A stretch of 64,000 nucleotides of DNA from Sphingobacterium nematocida (GCF_900168125.1 NZ_FUZF01000003.1:186001-250000), one strand, 5' to 3'; numbered from the stretch's first letter, positions 36,533 through 46,425 are shown. Numbers and translations: made by a program. The notes: a model not told the origin generated them from the sequence alone.

Positions 36533-37531
36533 ATGAACATAGCAATAAATGGATTCGGTCGTATAGGTAGACATACCTTACGTAACCTATTAGTTCGTCA
36601 GCTTCCAAACATCGACATTGTAGCGATTAATGATCTCACTAGTCCATCGACCTTAGCACATTTATTAAAATATGATTCTGTACATGGCCCATTTCCAGGA
36701 GAAGTGTCCCATGGCGAAAACTTTATTCAAGTAAACGGTAGAAAAATATTAATTCTGAATGAAAAAAATCCAGCAGATCTTCCCTGGTCATCCCTAGAGA
36801 TAGATCTAGTGGTAGAATCTACTGGATTTTTCACTTCTCAGCAAAATGCTGCGCTTCATCTTCAAGCGGGAGCTAAACAAGTGCTGATTTCAGCACCATC
36901 TTCAGACAAAGAAGTACCAACAGTTGTACTAGGTATCAATGATCGTGATTTTGATTGGAGTACGCCAATCTTTTCCAATGCATCCTGCACCACGAACAAC
37001 GTAGCACCTTTGGTCAAAATCCTAGATGAAAATTGGGGAATAGAAGACGGTTACATCACGACTGTACACTCGATGACAGGAGACCAAAATCTCCATGATG
37101 CTCCACATAGAGATTTGCGTAGAGCCCGCGCCGCGTCTTCTTCGATCATACCGACAAGCACAGGAGCGGCAAAAGCTATAACCAATGTCTTCTCCCATTT
37201 AGAAGGCAAATTAGGTGGTGCCGGAATACGTGTACCCGTACTTAACGGCTCACTAACAGACTTTACATGTACACTCCGAAAAAAAACAACTGTTACTGAA
37301 ATTAATCAAAAATTCAGAGAAGCTGCCAACGGAGAACTCAAACAGGTTCTTTACTACACAGAAGACCCTATCGTTTCAGTAGATATAATTAATAATCCCT
37401 ACTCCTGCGTATTTGATGCTCAACTAACTTCTATCGTCGGAGGACTTGTAAAAGTGGTGGGATGGTATGATAATGAATTTGGCTATTCCAACAGGCTCGT
37501 TGATATTTTAGAAAAAATCAGCAAATCATGA
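36533..37531 (+). CDS. gap: Type I glyceraldehyde-3-phosphate dehydrogenase
   Basis: NAD(P)-dependent oxidation of glyceraldehyde-3-phosphate in glycolysis or the reverse. The 332-residue enzyme has the Rossmann start INGFGRIGR, the catalytic SNASCTTN with Cys152, the STGAAKA loop, VPVLNGSLTDFT and the C-terminal WYDNEFGYSNR. The residue after CTTN is Asn instead of the usual Cys. Its stop overlaps the next gene's start (ATGA), so the two are translationally coupled. Confidence 0.95.
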   Translation: MNIAINGFGRIGRHTLRNLLVRQLPNIDIVAINDLTSPSTLAHLLKYDSVHGPFPGEVSHGENFIQVNGRKILILNEKNPADLPWSSLEIDLVVESTGFFTSQQNAALHLQAGAKQVLISAPSSDKEVPTVVLGINDRDFDWSTPIFSNASCTTNNVAPLVKILDENWGIEDGYITTVHSMTGDQNLHDAPHRDLRRARAASSSIIPTSTGAAKAITNVFSHLEGKLGGAGIRVPVLNGSLTDFTCTLRKKTTVTEINQKFREAANGELKQVLYYTEDPIVSVDIINNPYSCVFDAQLTSIVGGLVKVVGWYDNEFGYSNRLVDILEKISKS

Positions 37532-37959
37532 TACGTTTTATAACTGCAGAACAAACTTTGCCCCTTCGTTCGCAAGTATTGCGAAATGGATTACCAGAAT
37601 CCGAATGCATATTCGATCATGATTTATATCCCAGCACATTTCACCTGGGCTATTTTGAAGAAGACCGGTTGGTATCTATACTTACCTGCATGCAGGAAAA
37701 TCATGGTAAACTACCAAAATCAGCCTATCGTTTACGTGGAATGGCCACGGCATCCGATTCAAGATGTAAAGGCTATGCTGGCAAGCTACTGCTTGCTGCT
37801 ATGGAACACTTACGAGATCACCTGCATATTGATTACTTATGGTTTAATGCTAGAGTCGTAGCATTTCCTTTTTACGAGAGCTTAGGTTTTGAATTTATGT
37901 CCGACGAATTTGAAATAGCGGAAATAGGACCACACCGTGAAATGTTTAAGTTATTATAA
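37528..37959 (+). CDS. GNAT family N-acetyltransferase
   Basis: A 143-residue acetyltransferase whose start overlaps the gap stop codon by four bases. The acetyl-CoA loop area is near YRLRGMATASDSRCKGYAGK, followed by LLLAAMEHL and a C-terminal AFPFYESLGFEFMSDEF. Substrate is unknown. Its stop is 2 bases from the stop of the convergent gene with no terminator between, so transcript ends overlap. Confidence 0.85.
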   Translation: MIRFITAEQTLPLRSQVLRNGLPESECIFDHDLYPSTFHLGYFEEDRLVSILTCMQENHGKLPKSAYRLRGMATASDSRCKGYAGKLLLAAMEHLRDHLHIDYLWFNARVVAFPFYESLGFEFMSDEFEIAEIGPHREMFKLL

Positions 37960-37961
37960 AA

Positions 37962-38738
37962 TTACATTTCGCGCTCCACACCAAGTCCAAATAACGCGAA
38001 ATCATATTTCACCGGATCATCAGCATCCAATGCACGTAAATTTTCAGTCAGCTCCAACGCTGCCTTCCAGTTAATTTTATCCAAAGTAATCAATCCTAGT
38101 TTACGTGCTACACGTTCCACATGAACATCACAAGGACAGATCAATTGGGCTGGAGTAATCCGGCTCCATATTCCAAAATCGACACCTTTATCATCCTTAC
38201 GTACCATCCATCGAAGAAACATATTCAATCGCTTACAAGTTGATTTCTGAAAAGGAGAACTTATATGCTTCTTGGTACGTAAAGGGAAGTCTGCTAATGA
38301 AAAAAAATAGGTCTTAAAACGATTTAACGCAATTTCAATCGAAAAAGAAACCTCTTCATTCTGACCGATTAAAAAAGCATCCTCTAGAGAATCATTTGTA
38401 TTATAATGAAACTGAAAAAACGAAACAAAATACAATAAATCAGTATCGTTAAACGTACGATGTTTAAAGTTGAGCAGACGTTTCAAATCTGCATCCTTGT
38501 GATTTCGAATAAAATCATAAGGTGCCCCATCCATCCTATCTATCAGTTCCTTACATTTATTGATAATAGTTTTACGTTGCCCCCAGGCAAATATCGCAGC
38601 AAAGAAGCCCATGATCTCTATATCCTCCTTGTTCTGAAAAAGATGAGGAATTAAAATCGGATCATTATCCACAAACTGCGGTTGGTTATACTCATCCACC
38701 TTTCCATCAAGGAATTCCTTAAGGTTAAATCCACTCAT
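37962..38738 (-). CDS. TIGR02757 (DUF2400) family protein
   Basis: A 258-residue protein of the TIGR02757 family, common in Bacteroidota and of unknown function. Recognisable segments are IMGFFAAIFAWGQRKTI, RMDGAPYDFIRNH and the cysteine-bearing STCKRLNMFLRWMVRKD near residue 170, followed by SRITPAQLICPCDVHVERVA. The helical arrangement and CDVHV segment resemble base-excision (HhH-GPD) glycosylases, which is only inference. It starts 5 bases after the following metabolic gene, suggesting co-transcription. Confidence 0.85.
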   Translation of the reverse strand: MSGFNLKEFLDGKVDEYNQPQFVDNDPILIPHLFQNKEDIEIMGFFAAIFAWGQRKTIINKCKELIDRMDGAPYDFIRNHKDADLKRLLNFKHRTFNDTDLLYFVSFFQFHYNTNDSLEDAFLIGQNEEVSFSIEIALNRFKTYFFSLADFPLRTKKHISSPFQKSTCKRLNMFLRWMVRKDDKGVDFGIWSRITPAQLICPCDVHVERVARKLGLITLDKINWKAALELTENLRALDADDPVKYDFALFGLGVEREM

Positions 38739-38743
38739 ATTTC

Positions 38744-39889
38744 TTAAGCCAATGCTTGTTCCAAATCTGCGATTAGATCTTCGATAGCCTCAATTCCAAC
38801 TGAAAGACGAAGCAGATTATCTACTACCCCTACCCGCTCCCTTATCTCTTTGGGTACAGAGCCATGTGACATCGAAACCGAATGGTTGACTAAAGATTCT
38901 ACTCCTCCTAAAGACTCCGCTAATTTAAAAAGCTTAAAACGAGACGCAATACGATAAGTCTCCTTCAAGTCAGCATCCCTTAGCACGATAGACACCACCC
39001 CTCCAAAATCCCGCATCTGCTTTTTGGCGATATTATGTCCTGGCTGATCCTCAAAGCCTGGCCAATAGATACGTTCTATCTTAGGGTGCCCCTTTAAAAA
39101 AACAGCTACATCTCTGGCGTTATCACAGTGTGCCTGCATCCGTAAATGTAAAGTCTTGATCCCTCTAAGAGCTAAAAAGCAATCCTGTGGACCAGGTGTA
39201 GCTCCACAAGTATTATAAAAGAAACGGAGTTTTTTATACAAAGTTTCATCATTTACCACCAATGCTCCCATCACCAAATCAGAATGACCATTAATATACT
39301 TAGTAGCAGAATGCATCACGATATCCGCGCCCATATCCAAAGGATTTTGTAAATACGGAGAAGCAAAGGTATTATCAACAACATACCATATCGATGCGGC
39401 TTTTGCAAGCCGACCTATAGCTTCCAAATCAGCGAGCATTAAGGTAGGATTTGTTGGAGTTTCGATCCAAATCAGTTTGGTTCGTTCCGAAATCGCTTGT
39501 TCAACAGCATGGATATCAGCCGTATCTACAAAGACAAACTTAATCCCATATTCCGCATACACTTTTGTAAAAATACGATACGATCCTCCATAAAGATCAT
39601 CTCCTGTCAAAACCTCATCTCCTGGCTTTAACAGTCGAAGCACACAATCCGTAGCAGCCATACCGCTTGAAAATGCCAGACCATATCTCCCATTTTCTAA
39701 AGAAGCCAAACACTCCTCTAATGCCGTACGAGTTGGATTTGTACCTCTAGAATATTCATATCCTTTATGATCACCCGGTGAAGCCTGTTGATAGGTTGAA
39801 GTTTGATATATAGGAGTCATTACAGCACCAGTCGTTGGATCAGACTCCTGCCCTGCATGGATAGCTCGAGTTGCGAATTTATAAGCCAT
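38744..39889 (-). CDS. Cystathionine gamma-synthase/lyase-type PLP enzyme
   Basis: A 381-residue member of the Cys/Met metabolism PLP family. The signature region HSATKYINGHSDLVMG contains the PLP-binding Lys, and YEYSRGTNPTRTALEECLA and GLAFSSGMAATDCVLRLL give the cofactor and substrate pocket. SLGGVESLVNHSVSMSHGSVP near the end matches the family. Whether it makes cystathionine (MetB) or cleaves it (gamma-lyase) cannot be decided from sequence. No S-box-like leader or other methionine gene is adjacent. It is upstream of the TIGR02757 gene. Confidence 0.9.
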   Translation of the reverse strand: MAYKFATRAIHAGQESDPTTGAVMTPIYQTSTYQQASPGDHKGYEYSRGTNPTRTALEECLASLENGRYGLAFSSGMAATDCVLRLLKPGDEVLTGDDLYGGSYRIFTKVYAEYGIKFVFVDTADIHAVEQAISERTKLIWIETPTNPTLMLADLEAIGRLAKAASIWYVVDNTFASPYLQNPLDMGADIVMHSATKYINGHSDLVMGALVVNDETLYKKLRFFYNTCGATPGPQDCFLALRGIKTLHLRMQAHCDNARDVAVFLKGHPKIERIYWPGFEDQPGHNIAKKQMRDFGGVVSIVLRDADLKETYRIASRFKLFKLAESLGGVESLVNHSVSMSHGSVPKEIRERVGVVDNLLRLSVGIEAIEDLIADLEQALA

Positions 39890-39921
39890 AATCGTATATA
39901 TTTATTATAAAGGTAAATTTA

Positions 39922-40737
39922 CTAAAATTTTAAAGGTGACGGATACTTATAGTGGTATTGCAGTTCATCTATTATCTTTTGTCCAGATACGATTTTTTGA
40001 AAATTAAATGTCGATTCAAAAGCCGAAGGACCAGCGTATCCGTATTTCGCAGCAGATGCCAGAATAACAGCCTTCTTCTTCGGGTGCTCGGGTGCAACAA
40101 TATTAAATATCTCTCCTACCCTCAGCCTTTCAAATCCCAAAACCAATAATTTAACTACATCCGCAAGATGAACAAAATTAGCAGGTTGATTACCAGTTCG
40201 ACACACTTTACCACTAAAATACTTGGCAAAAATCCGGCTTTTTCCGAAAAGTCCACCTAACCGATAAATCAAGGTATTATCTGCTTGCTGCATGGTTTGT
40301 TCGGCGAGCAATAATCTTTCATCGAGATGATCCTGCCAATTTTCATCAAAAAGACCATCCGCATCGGGATAAATCCCAATGGAACTCAAATAAATATGCT
40401 TCCGAAAAGTAAGCTGTTCCAAAAGAAGCTTAATACAGTTGAATCGCTCTAGTAATACTTCTTGAGAATTACGGGAACTGGCTGGAATTGAATTTAACAC
40501 AAAATCAAACGTAGTAGGCATATCGAATCCATCTATAACTACCTTTGAATCAAAGTCTAACAAAACAGATTGAAATCCTTGCTCACTTAATCGAAGTTTC
40601 TTTTCTTCGGTGGTCGTCGTAACCCACACTTCATTACCGCGAAGTTTCATTGCATGTGCAAATTCCTCACCAACCCATCCACAGCCTAGGATAAGTACAC
40701 GATTTGCAGCTGATTTACCTAATGATTCGATATCCAT
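39922..40737 (-). CDS. NAD(P)-binding SDR-family protein (YeeZ-like epimerase)
   Basis: A 271-residue extended-SDR-like protein. It opens with VLILGCGWVGEEFAHAMKLRG, the YeeZ/YbjT-type variant of the Rossmann motif, and has HIYLSSIGIYPDADGLFDE and a conserved YRLGGLFG. The catalytic YxxxK is not evident, so it may not be a true epimerase. Substrate is unknown. A 16-bp hairpin sits 14 bases upstream of its start and a repeat lies beyond. Confidence 0.82.
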   Translation of the reverse strand: MDIESLGKSAANRVLILGCGWVGEEFAHAMKLRGNEVWVTTTTEEKKLRLSEQGFQSVLLDFDSKVVIDGFDMPTTFDFVLNSIPASSRNSQEVLLERFNCIKLLLEQLTFRKHIYLSSIGIYPDADGLFDENWQDHLDERLLLAEQTMQQADNTLIYRLGGLFGKSRIFAKYFSGKVCRTGNQPANFVHLADVVKLLVLGFERLRVGEIFNIVAPEHPKKKAVILASAAKYGYAGPSAFESTFNFQKIVSGQKIIDELQYHYKYPSPLKF

Positions 40738-40751
40738 ATCTTATTAAAATA

Positions 40752-40787
40752 GTAAAACCGTAAAATTTTACAATTTTACGGTTTTAC
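40752..40787. terminator. 16-bp hairpin between proS and the epimerase-like gene
   Basis: GTAAAACCGTAAAATT (40752-40767) and AATTTTACGGTTTTAC (40772-40787) are perfectly complementary with loop TTAC. There is no T run after it on the minus strand, so it may be a weak terminator or a leader structure of the downstream gene, whose start is 14 bases away. Confidence 0.55.
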
Positions 40788-40800
40788 CCTTGTTTTCAAA

Positions 40801-40902
40801 CCTACATAAATTCGCCTTTATAAGCAATAGAATTGCGCGTAATATGAAAGCGAATTTTGTAGCTCTCCTCATCCATTTAGATTCTTTTATAGAGGAAAAT
40901 AC
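40801..40902 (+). repeat. Dispersed intergenic repeat, modules alpha and gamma (copy C)
   Basis: Begins CCTACATAAATTCGCCTTTA and GCAATAG, matching 59905-59934, then carries AAAGCGAATTTTGTAGCTCT, CATTTAGATTC and GAAAATAC, matching 60240-60295. The two blocks are adjacent here but separated by about 300 bases in the longest copy. Confidence 0.7.
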
Positions 40903-40911
40903 ATCGGAGAC

Positions 40912-42384
40912 TTAATACGCCTTTGCAAACAACACTCTTCTCGCGGAAGGTTTACCTGTAAAAATACAAACACCCTCTTCATCCTTTGCATCCAAAGGTA
41001 TACAACGGATAGTCGCTTTAGTTTCCTCCTTAACACGTTTCTCTGTCTCCACAGCACCATCCCAATGACAGGACACAAAGCCTCCTTTAGTTTCGATCAC
41101 TTGTTTAAACTCTTCATACGAATTCACCTCTGTAGTATGAGTCTCTCTAAAATCAAAAGCCTTTTGATACATATGTTGCTGGATATCTTCCAGAAGCAAC
41201 TGAATTCTGTTTGACAACCCTTCTTGCCCTACAGTCTCTTTAGTTTGCTTATCTCTACGCGCCAATTCTACAGTTCCATTTTGCATATCTCTCGCACCAA
41301 CCGCCACGCGTACCGGTACCCCCTTAAGTTCCCATTCGGCAAATTTAAACCCTGGACGTTGCGTATCACGGTCATCGTACTTAACAGAGATATCTTTACT
41401 TTTCAATTCGGCTTGTAAACTTGTCACAAACGAATCAATATTAGCTTTCTCCTCGTCTGTTTTATATATCGGCACGATAACAACCTGAATCGGAGCTAGC
41501 TTTGGAGGCAATACCAACCCTTGATCATCCGAATGCGCCATAATCAGAGCTCCCATCAAACGCGTAGACACTCCCCATGAAGTCGCCCATACATGCTCTT
41601 GCTTACCTTCACGATTTGTAAATTTAACATCAAAAGCCTTGGCAAAATTCTGTCCCAAGAAATGAGATGTACCAGCTTGCAACGCCTTTCCGTCTTGCAT
41701 TAATGCCTCTATACAAAGTGTGTCCAGCGCACCCGCAAAACGTTCATTTTCTGTTTTTCTACCACGTACAACAGGTAACGCTAACGTATTTTCCGCAAAA
41801 TCAGCATATACTTCAAGCATCTGATTAGCTTCAGCTACAGCCTCCTCTTTGGTCGCGTGCGCCGTATGTCCTTCCTGCCAAAGAAACTCTGCTGTTCTCA
41901 AAAACAAACGCGTCCGCATTTCCCAACGTACTACATTAGCCCATTGATTAACAAGGATTGGAAGGTCTCGATAAGACTCAATCCAACCTTTATATGTATT
42001 CCAGATAATCGTTTCAGACGTAGGACGTACAATCAGTTCTTCTTCCAACTTAGCATCTTCATCGACAACAATCTGTCCGTTACCGTCATTTTTCAATCGA
42101 TAATGGGTCACTACAGCACATTCGGTAGCAAATCCCTCGACGTGAGAAGCCTCCTTAGAGAAAAAAGACTTTGGAATAAACAAGGGGAAATAAGCATTAC
42201 TGTGACCTGTTTCCTTAAAACGCTTGTCCAAAATAGCTTGTATACGTTCCCAAATACCATACCCATAGGGTTTTATGACCATACACCCACGTACAGCAGA
42301 ATACTCCGCTAAATCAGCCTTAATCACCAGGTCATTGTACCATTGAGAATAATCCTCGCTTCTACTTGTTATTCCTTTACTCAT
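40912..42384 (-). CDS. proS: Prolyl-tRNA synthetase (short, type 3)
   Basis: Class II synthetase charging tRNA-Pro. The 490-residue enzyme lacks the INS editing domain found in the long E. coli form, which fits the archaeal/eukaryal-like type. Motifs include [16 protein letters not shown] (motif 2 area), [34 protein letters not shown] and [20 protein letters not shown] (motif 3). The C-terminal zinc-binding-type domain ends [11 protein letters not shown] with cysteines in [11 protein letters not shown] and TIRCIPLDA. Standard gene. Confidence 0.96.
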   Translation of the reverse strand: MSKGITSRSEDYSQWYNDLVIKADLAEYSAVRGCMVIKPYGYGIWERIQAILDKRFKETGHSNAYFPLFIPKSFFSKEASHVEGFATECAVVTHYRLKNDGNGQIVVDEDAKLEEELIVRPTSETIIWNTYKGWIESYRDLPILVNQWANVVRWEMRTRLFLRTAEFLWQEGHTAHATKEEAVAEANQMLEVYADFAENTLALPVVRGRKTENERFAGALDTLCIEALMQDGKALQAGTSHFLGQNFAKAFDVKFTNREGKQEHVWATSWGVSTRLMGALIMAHSDDQGLVLPPKLAPIQVVIVPIYKTDEEKANIDSFVTSLQAELKSKDISVKYDDRDTQRPGFKFAEWELKGVPVRVAVGARDMQNGTVELARRDKQTKETVGQEGLSNRIQLLLEDIQQHMYQKAFDFRETHTTEVNSYEEFKQVIETKGGFVSCHWDGAVETEKRVKEETKATIRCIPLDAKDEEGVCIFTGKPSARRVLFAKAY

Positions 42385-42639
42385 TGATCTTATAACTATT
42401 TAATTTGTAACAATATATTATGGTTACGGTCAAACCGTATCAATATTTTTTTTGAGACTAAATTTATTTATATTTTTGAGATTGGGATTAAACCTTCGCA
42501 AAAATATGCGTCTAAGATAGTAAAAAGACACTGGATTATCAGACAACTTTAGCGATAAAGATATAATGAGCCAGACATGATTGAACATAAAAATCATTAA
42601 ACGCTCCATCTGAGAACTAAAAACTAAAAAATTAAGCAG

Positions 42640-43803
42640 ATGAAAACAAATAAATTATTAATCGGCGGATGGGCTTTAGCACTTGTTGCTGTACTGAGTT
42701 CTTGTTCGACAAGTAGACAAGTCACCTACAGAGACGACGTCTACAACAATCAGAACGCAGGCAGACCAGCTCCGGTGTACCAAAGTCCAGATTACTACTA
42801 CGACGAGAATCAGAACTCTGACTCGAATGCAGCCAATGAGTATTATGCAGACGAATATTCAGATGAAGAATATAACGACGGACAATATCAGGAATTAGAA
42901 TATGCTAACCGTATTAATCGTTTCTATTATTCTTCTCCAGGTATGGCGTATTATGACCCATGGTTTGACCCTTGGTATGGATATGGTGGTTTTGGTTTAG
43001 GTTGGTCCAACTGGGGCTGGGGATCTAGCTGGTCTATTGGTTTTGGCTGGAGGTCTCCATACTACGGTTATGGTTGGGGTTCTCCTTATTATGGTTACGG
43101 ATGGGGAAGACCTTATTACGGCTATGGTGGCGGATATTGGGGACACAATTCCTACTACAATTCGTGGGGACACCCATATTATGGACATGGACACAACAAC
43201 TACTATTATGGAGGATCTGGTCGCCGTCCAACCTACTCTTCGGTACGTTCCGACAATCGTGACCGTTTCAATTCCAGAACAGGAAGTTCGAGTCGCAGAG
43301 ATGTAGGCGCTACGTCCTCTAGTAGACGTGGATCTACAACAATAAGCCGCGATGCAAATGGGCGTATCGACACCCGTTCTAGCGTATCAAGCCGTAGAGG
43401 GGCTGATGGCTCTAGTACTTCAAATCGTGTAGGTACCTCACGTGGAAATAGCGAAAGCTCAAGAGGTTCAGTAAGCTCCTCACGTAGAGGCAGTACCGTA
43501 TCAGAAGGCAACAGACCGACGACTGATGTAAGAAATTCGACAAGTGGTCGCAGACAGCCTGCAAATAACGGCACGGTCACAAGACCTAGCACTACAGAAC
43601 GCTCAGGTTCATCGCGTCCAACTACGCAACCACAAAGCCGTCGTACAGACAGCGGTAGCTCGAACTCGGGTAGCACATACACGCCACCTTCAAGAAGCAG
43701 CAGTGGTTCATCCATGTCAAGTGGTGGCGGATCCATGTCCAGAGGCGGTGGTGCATCTAGCTCAGGTGGCGGATCACGCTCGTCGGGTTCATCAAGACGC
43801 TAA
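42640..43803 (+). CDS. Low-complexity lipoprotein (Tyr/Gly- and Ser/Arg-rich)
   Basis: A 387-residue exported protein with lipobox LSSC (Cys22). An acidic, Asn/Tyr-rich region (residues about 35-90) is followed by a Trp/Tyr/Gly-rich core with near-exact repeats of SPYYGYGWG (about 130-185) and then a long Ser/Arg/Gly/Thr tail (about 195-387) ending SSGSSRR. Composition rather than domain identity is what can be seen; Bacteroidota genomes often carry such a protein with no known role. A surface-exposed, disordered matrix or adhesin protein is possible. Ends 41 bases before a terminator. Confidence 0.78.
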   Translation: MKTNKLLIGGWALALVAVLSSCSTSRQVTYRDDVYNNQNAGRPAPVYQSPDYYYDENQNSDSNAANEYYADEYSDEEYNDGQYQELEYANRINRFYYSSPGMAYYDPWFDPWYGYGGFGLGWSNWGWGSSWSIGFGWRSPYYGYGWGSPYYGYGWGRPYYGYGGGYWGHNSYYNSWGHPYYGHGHNNYYYGGSGRRPTYSSVRSDNRDRFNSRTGSSSRRDVGATSSSRRGSTTISRDANGRIDTRSSVSSRRGADGSSTSNRVGTSRGNSESSRGSVSSSRRGSTVSEGNRPTTDVRNSTSGRRQPANNGTVTRPSTTERSGSSRPTTQPQSRRTDSGSSNSGSTYTPPSRSSSGSSMSSGGGSMSRGGGASSSGGGSRSSGSSRR

Positions 43804-43844
43804 TCTAAAAGTACAGTTATTTAGTTAAACTAATAAATATCAAC

Positions 43845-43876
43845 ATAAACAGCCAATCTCGCTATTGGCTGTTTAT
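43845..43876 (+). terminator. Terminator after the low-complexity lipoprotein gene
   Basis: ATAAACAGCCAAT (43845-43857) and ATTGGCTGTTTAT (43864-43876) are exact complements with a 6-base loop. Confidence 0.85.
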
Positions 43877-43899
43877 TTAAATAGGACAAATCATCCCAT

Positions 43900-45450
43900 A
43901 TGAGAGTAAAACATATCATCCTTTCCGTTTTCGTATCCAGTATTTTTTGGACACAAACACATGCACAAACTGTAGACGATGCCTTAACATTTTCTAAAGA
44001 AGATATTGGGGGATCTGCGCGTATGAAAGGTCTTGGTAATACACAGACCGCTTTAGGTGGAGATATTTCGGCTATAAATGGTAATCCTGCAGGTTTGGGC
44101 TTTTTCAGCCGTTCCGATATGTCTGTCACATTCAATTATCTAGGGAATAAGAATAAAACCCTATTTGAAGGAATGAACTCGAATAGTAAAAAAGACAACT
44201 TTGGGGTTGATCAGGCCGGAGTAGTATTTCATTTCCCAACTTCAAACTACCGCTCCAATTCAGGCTGGCTGAACTTTAATGTCGGCTTGAGCTATAACAA
44301 AACCCAAAATTATAACAATAGAATTACTTATGAAGGGGTTAATAACAACACAACTATTGTAAATGCCCTATCAGATATTATGTCCGGTAGCTTCGGAACT
44401 GACTTTGCAGGATCCAACATAGTAGAGCAATTTGGAGATGCTGAAAAAGGATATTTCCCTTTGGCTAAAGAAGGAGCTGCAAAAGATCAATACAATGAAA
44501 TAATCACGAGAGGCAATCGCAGTAAAACTGCCATTGCTTTCGGATCAAACTACAACAATCAGTTTTTCATCGGAGCTACACTGGGCATCACCTCTTTCCG
44601 TTATGAAAAAAGCACACAGTTCATAGAAAATGGCTGGACCAAAACAAGAAACGAAATACTAGCAGATAATCCAAACTCACCATATGCTGACCCTGCTAAT
44701 GATTTATATAAATACTCCAATGCCAGCTATGAATTATTCGATAATTTTGGACAAGTTACAGAAGGTTCTGGAATAGATCTAAAATTAGGTATGATATTCA
44801 AACCTACTACCGATTGGAATATTGGTGTTACAATCAATACGCCAACTTGGACGACAATCAAAGACGATACGCGGACTTACACCGATGTAGATTTTTACGA
44901 TAACGATACAGCCAAAGATCCTTTCCATAGTTACGAATCAAAATTCTACGACAGCGCACAGGATTATAACATTACCACTCCTTGGAAATTTGGTTTAGGC
45001 CTTACGAAATTCTTTAGCAGAGGGTTATTGACTGCCGACGCAGAATATGTCACTTACAATTCTATGCGTTATTCGACCGCAAACAACTCATTGAATACAA
45101 GCTACGACGATATCAATAGCGATATCAAGGATCTTTACAAGGGCGCTGTCAATTTCAGAGCAGGGGGTGAGTTTTTATTCACCAATATACTAAGCGGACG
45201 TGCTGGATTCAATTATTTCGGCAATCCTTACAAAGGTGGAATTGAAGATGAAAATTATAGTGGAAGCTTAGGTTTAGGTGTAAAACTAACAAACACCCTT
45301 TACATGGACTTAGCAGTTGTACATCAAGTAAACTCATACAAACAAGCTCCTTACTCGATTAATGAAACTTTTTGGGGAACTTCTAGCCCAGTAGCTTCTA
45401 TCGATCACAAAAGGACAAGTGGTATCCTCACCCTAGGTGCTAAGTTTTAA
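43900..45450 (+). CDS. OmpP1/FadL family outer-membrane protein
   Basis: A 516-residue barrel with a signal peptide (to about THAQ). The N-terminal stretch GLGNTQTALGGDISAINGNP after SARMK is the typical Bacteroidota FadL/OmpP1-like plug start, and the rest alternates loops and strands (for example AIAFGSNYNNQFFIGATLGI, GAVNFRAGGEFLFTNILSG). These barrels bring hydrophobic molecules through the outer membrane. Substrate is unknown. The last strand ends GAKF, with a terminal Phe. Convergent with glpR. Confidence 0.85.
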   Translation: MRVKHIILSVFVSSIFWTQTHAQTVDDALTFSKEDIGGSARMKGLGNTQTALGGDISAINGNPAGLGFFSRSDMSVTFNYLGNKNKTLFEGMNSNSKKDNFGVDQAGVVFHFPTSNYRSNSGWLNFNVGLSYNKTQNYNNRITYEGVNNNTTIVNALSDIMSGSFGTDFAGSNIVEQFGDAEKGYFPLAKEGAAKDQYNEIITRGNRSKTAIAFGSNYNNQFFIGATLGITSFRYEKSTQFIENGWTKTRNEILADNPNSPYADPANDLYKYSNASYELFDNFGQVTEGSGIDLKLGMIFKPTTDWNIGVTINTPTWTTIKDDTRTYTDVDFYDNDTAKDPFHSYESKFYDSAQDYNITTPWKFGLGLTKFFSRGLLTADAEYVTYNSMRYSTANNSLNTSYDDINSDIKDLYKGAVNFRAGGEFLFTNILSGRAGFNYFGNPYKGGIEDENYSGSLGLGVKLTNTLYMDLAVVHQVNSYKQAPYSINETFWGTSSPVASIDHKRTSGILTLGAKF

Positions 45451-45497
45451 AAATAAGAAATGGGGCTTTCTCTAGAAGAAAGCCCCATTTCTTATTT
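45451..45497. terminator. Bidirectional terminator between the FadL-like gene and glpR
   Basis: A 21-bp perfect stem (45451-45471 and 45477-45497) with loop CTAGA. The right arm contains the last two codons and stop of glpR. Confidence 0.92.
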
Positions 45498-46253
45498 CGC
45501 TATGATAGTTTCTATCCCAAGCGACTCAAAAAGCTCTTGAAAAGCAGGTGGTATGTCATTACTGATTACAACATCAATCTGCGAAAAATCCACAATCTTT
45601 CCAAAACTCTTCCTACCAAATTTACTTGAATCTGCGAGTACAATAACTTGTTGGGCTACAGAAATCATTTTCTGATTCAACATTGCCTCTTGCGCATTAG
45701 TTGTCGATATTCCGTAATCCATATCGATACCATCTACTCCTAAAAACAATTTCGAACAGAAAAAATGATCTAGGATATTATTAGCATACTGTCCTGTCAC
45801 AGAGGACGAAGTGCGACGCACTGATCCCCCGAGTTGTATAACCTCGACATTCTGATGTTTGAGCAGTTCTAACGTCACATTCAGAGCAGATGTAACTACA
45901 GTAAGATTTCCCTGAGGCAAAATCTCTCTCCCCAAAAACTGAGTTGTCGTCCCCGACCCTATAATAATAGAATCATTTGCCATTACTAAATGAGACGCAG
46001 CTTTAGCAATTCTTATCTTTTCTTCTTCGTGAATTTTTTCCTTTTCAACAACAGGTCTGTCCGTTTGATACGGATTCTGTCTTGTGGCCCCTCCGTGCGT
46101 CCGATACACTAATCCCGTATCCTCTAAAAACTGTAAATCTTTACGAATTGTTACAGAAGAAACATTTAATTCTTCGCACAATTCCAAAACAGAAACATGT
46201 CCATTTTGGTTTATTTGTTTGATGATATATTGATGACGCTCAACATTGTTCAT
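45492..46253 (-). CDS. DeoR-family repressor, GlpR-like
   Basis: A 253-residue regulator with an N-terminal DeoR helix-turn-helix (ELCEELNVSSVTIRKDLQFL, about residues 21-40, then YRTHGGATR) and a C-terminal sugar-phosphate-isomerase-like effector domain (IGSGTTTQFLGREI, QLGGSVRRTSSS). It is divergent from glpD across 236 bases, the classic arrangement for a repressor of that operon, so glycerol-3-phosphate is the likely inducer. This link rests on gene position. Confidence 0.88.
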   Translation of the reverse strand: MNNVERHQYIIKQINQNGHVSVLELCEELNVSSVTIRKDLQFLEDTGLVYRTHGGATRQNPYQTDRPVVEKEKIHEEEKIRIAKAASHLVMANDSIIIGSGTTTQFLGREILPQGNLTVVTSALNVTLELLKHQNVEVIQLGGSVRRTSSSVTGQYANNILDHFFCSKLFLGVDGIDMDYGISTTNAQEAMLNQKMISVAQQVIVLADSSKFGRKSFGKIVDFSQIDVVISNDIPPAFQELFESLGIETIIAK

Positions 46254-46425
46254 ATGTATATTACTTACTTTTTAATGGTCAATACTTGTCTCTATGCTTC
46301 TGAAGGATATCTCGAAATCATATGCCCTTACAATCGTAATCGCTCTATCATACGGATATTTTATAATCCTAAGATAATTAAGTTATTTCAAAACAGAAGC
46401 ATTTATCTAAAAGACTTCACAAACT

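Noticed and set aside
38744..40737. Riboswitch (SAM or B12) near the cystathionine synthase/lyase-type gene
   Set aside because: The gap upstream of the start is only 32 bases and contains no leader structure.
43037..43306. Short tandem repeats in the Tyr/Gly-rich gene as a CRISPR-like array
   Set aside because: The repeats are in-frame codon repeats within a CDS with no regular spacers; no CRISPR array or cas gene is seen in the window.
42997..43828. Several overlapping reading frames inside the low-complexity lipoprotein gene
   Set aside because: They are out-of-frame translations of repetitive DNA with Met/Ile/Thr or Arg/Val bias and no start or family signals.
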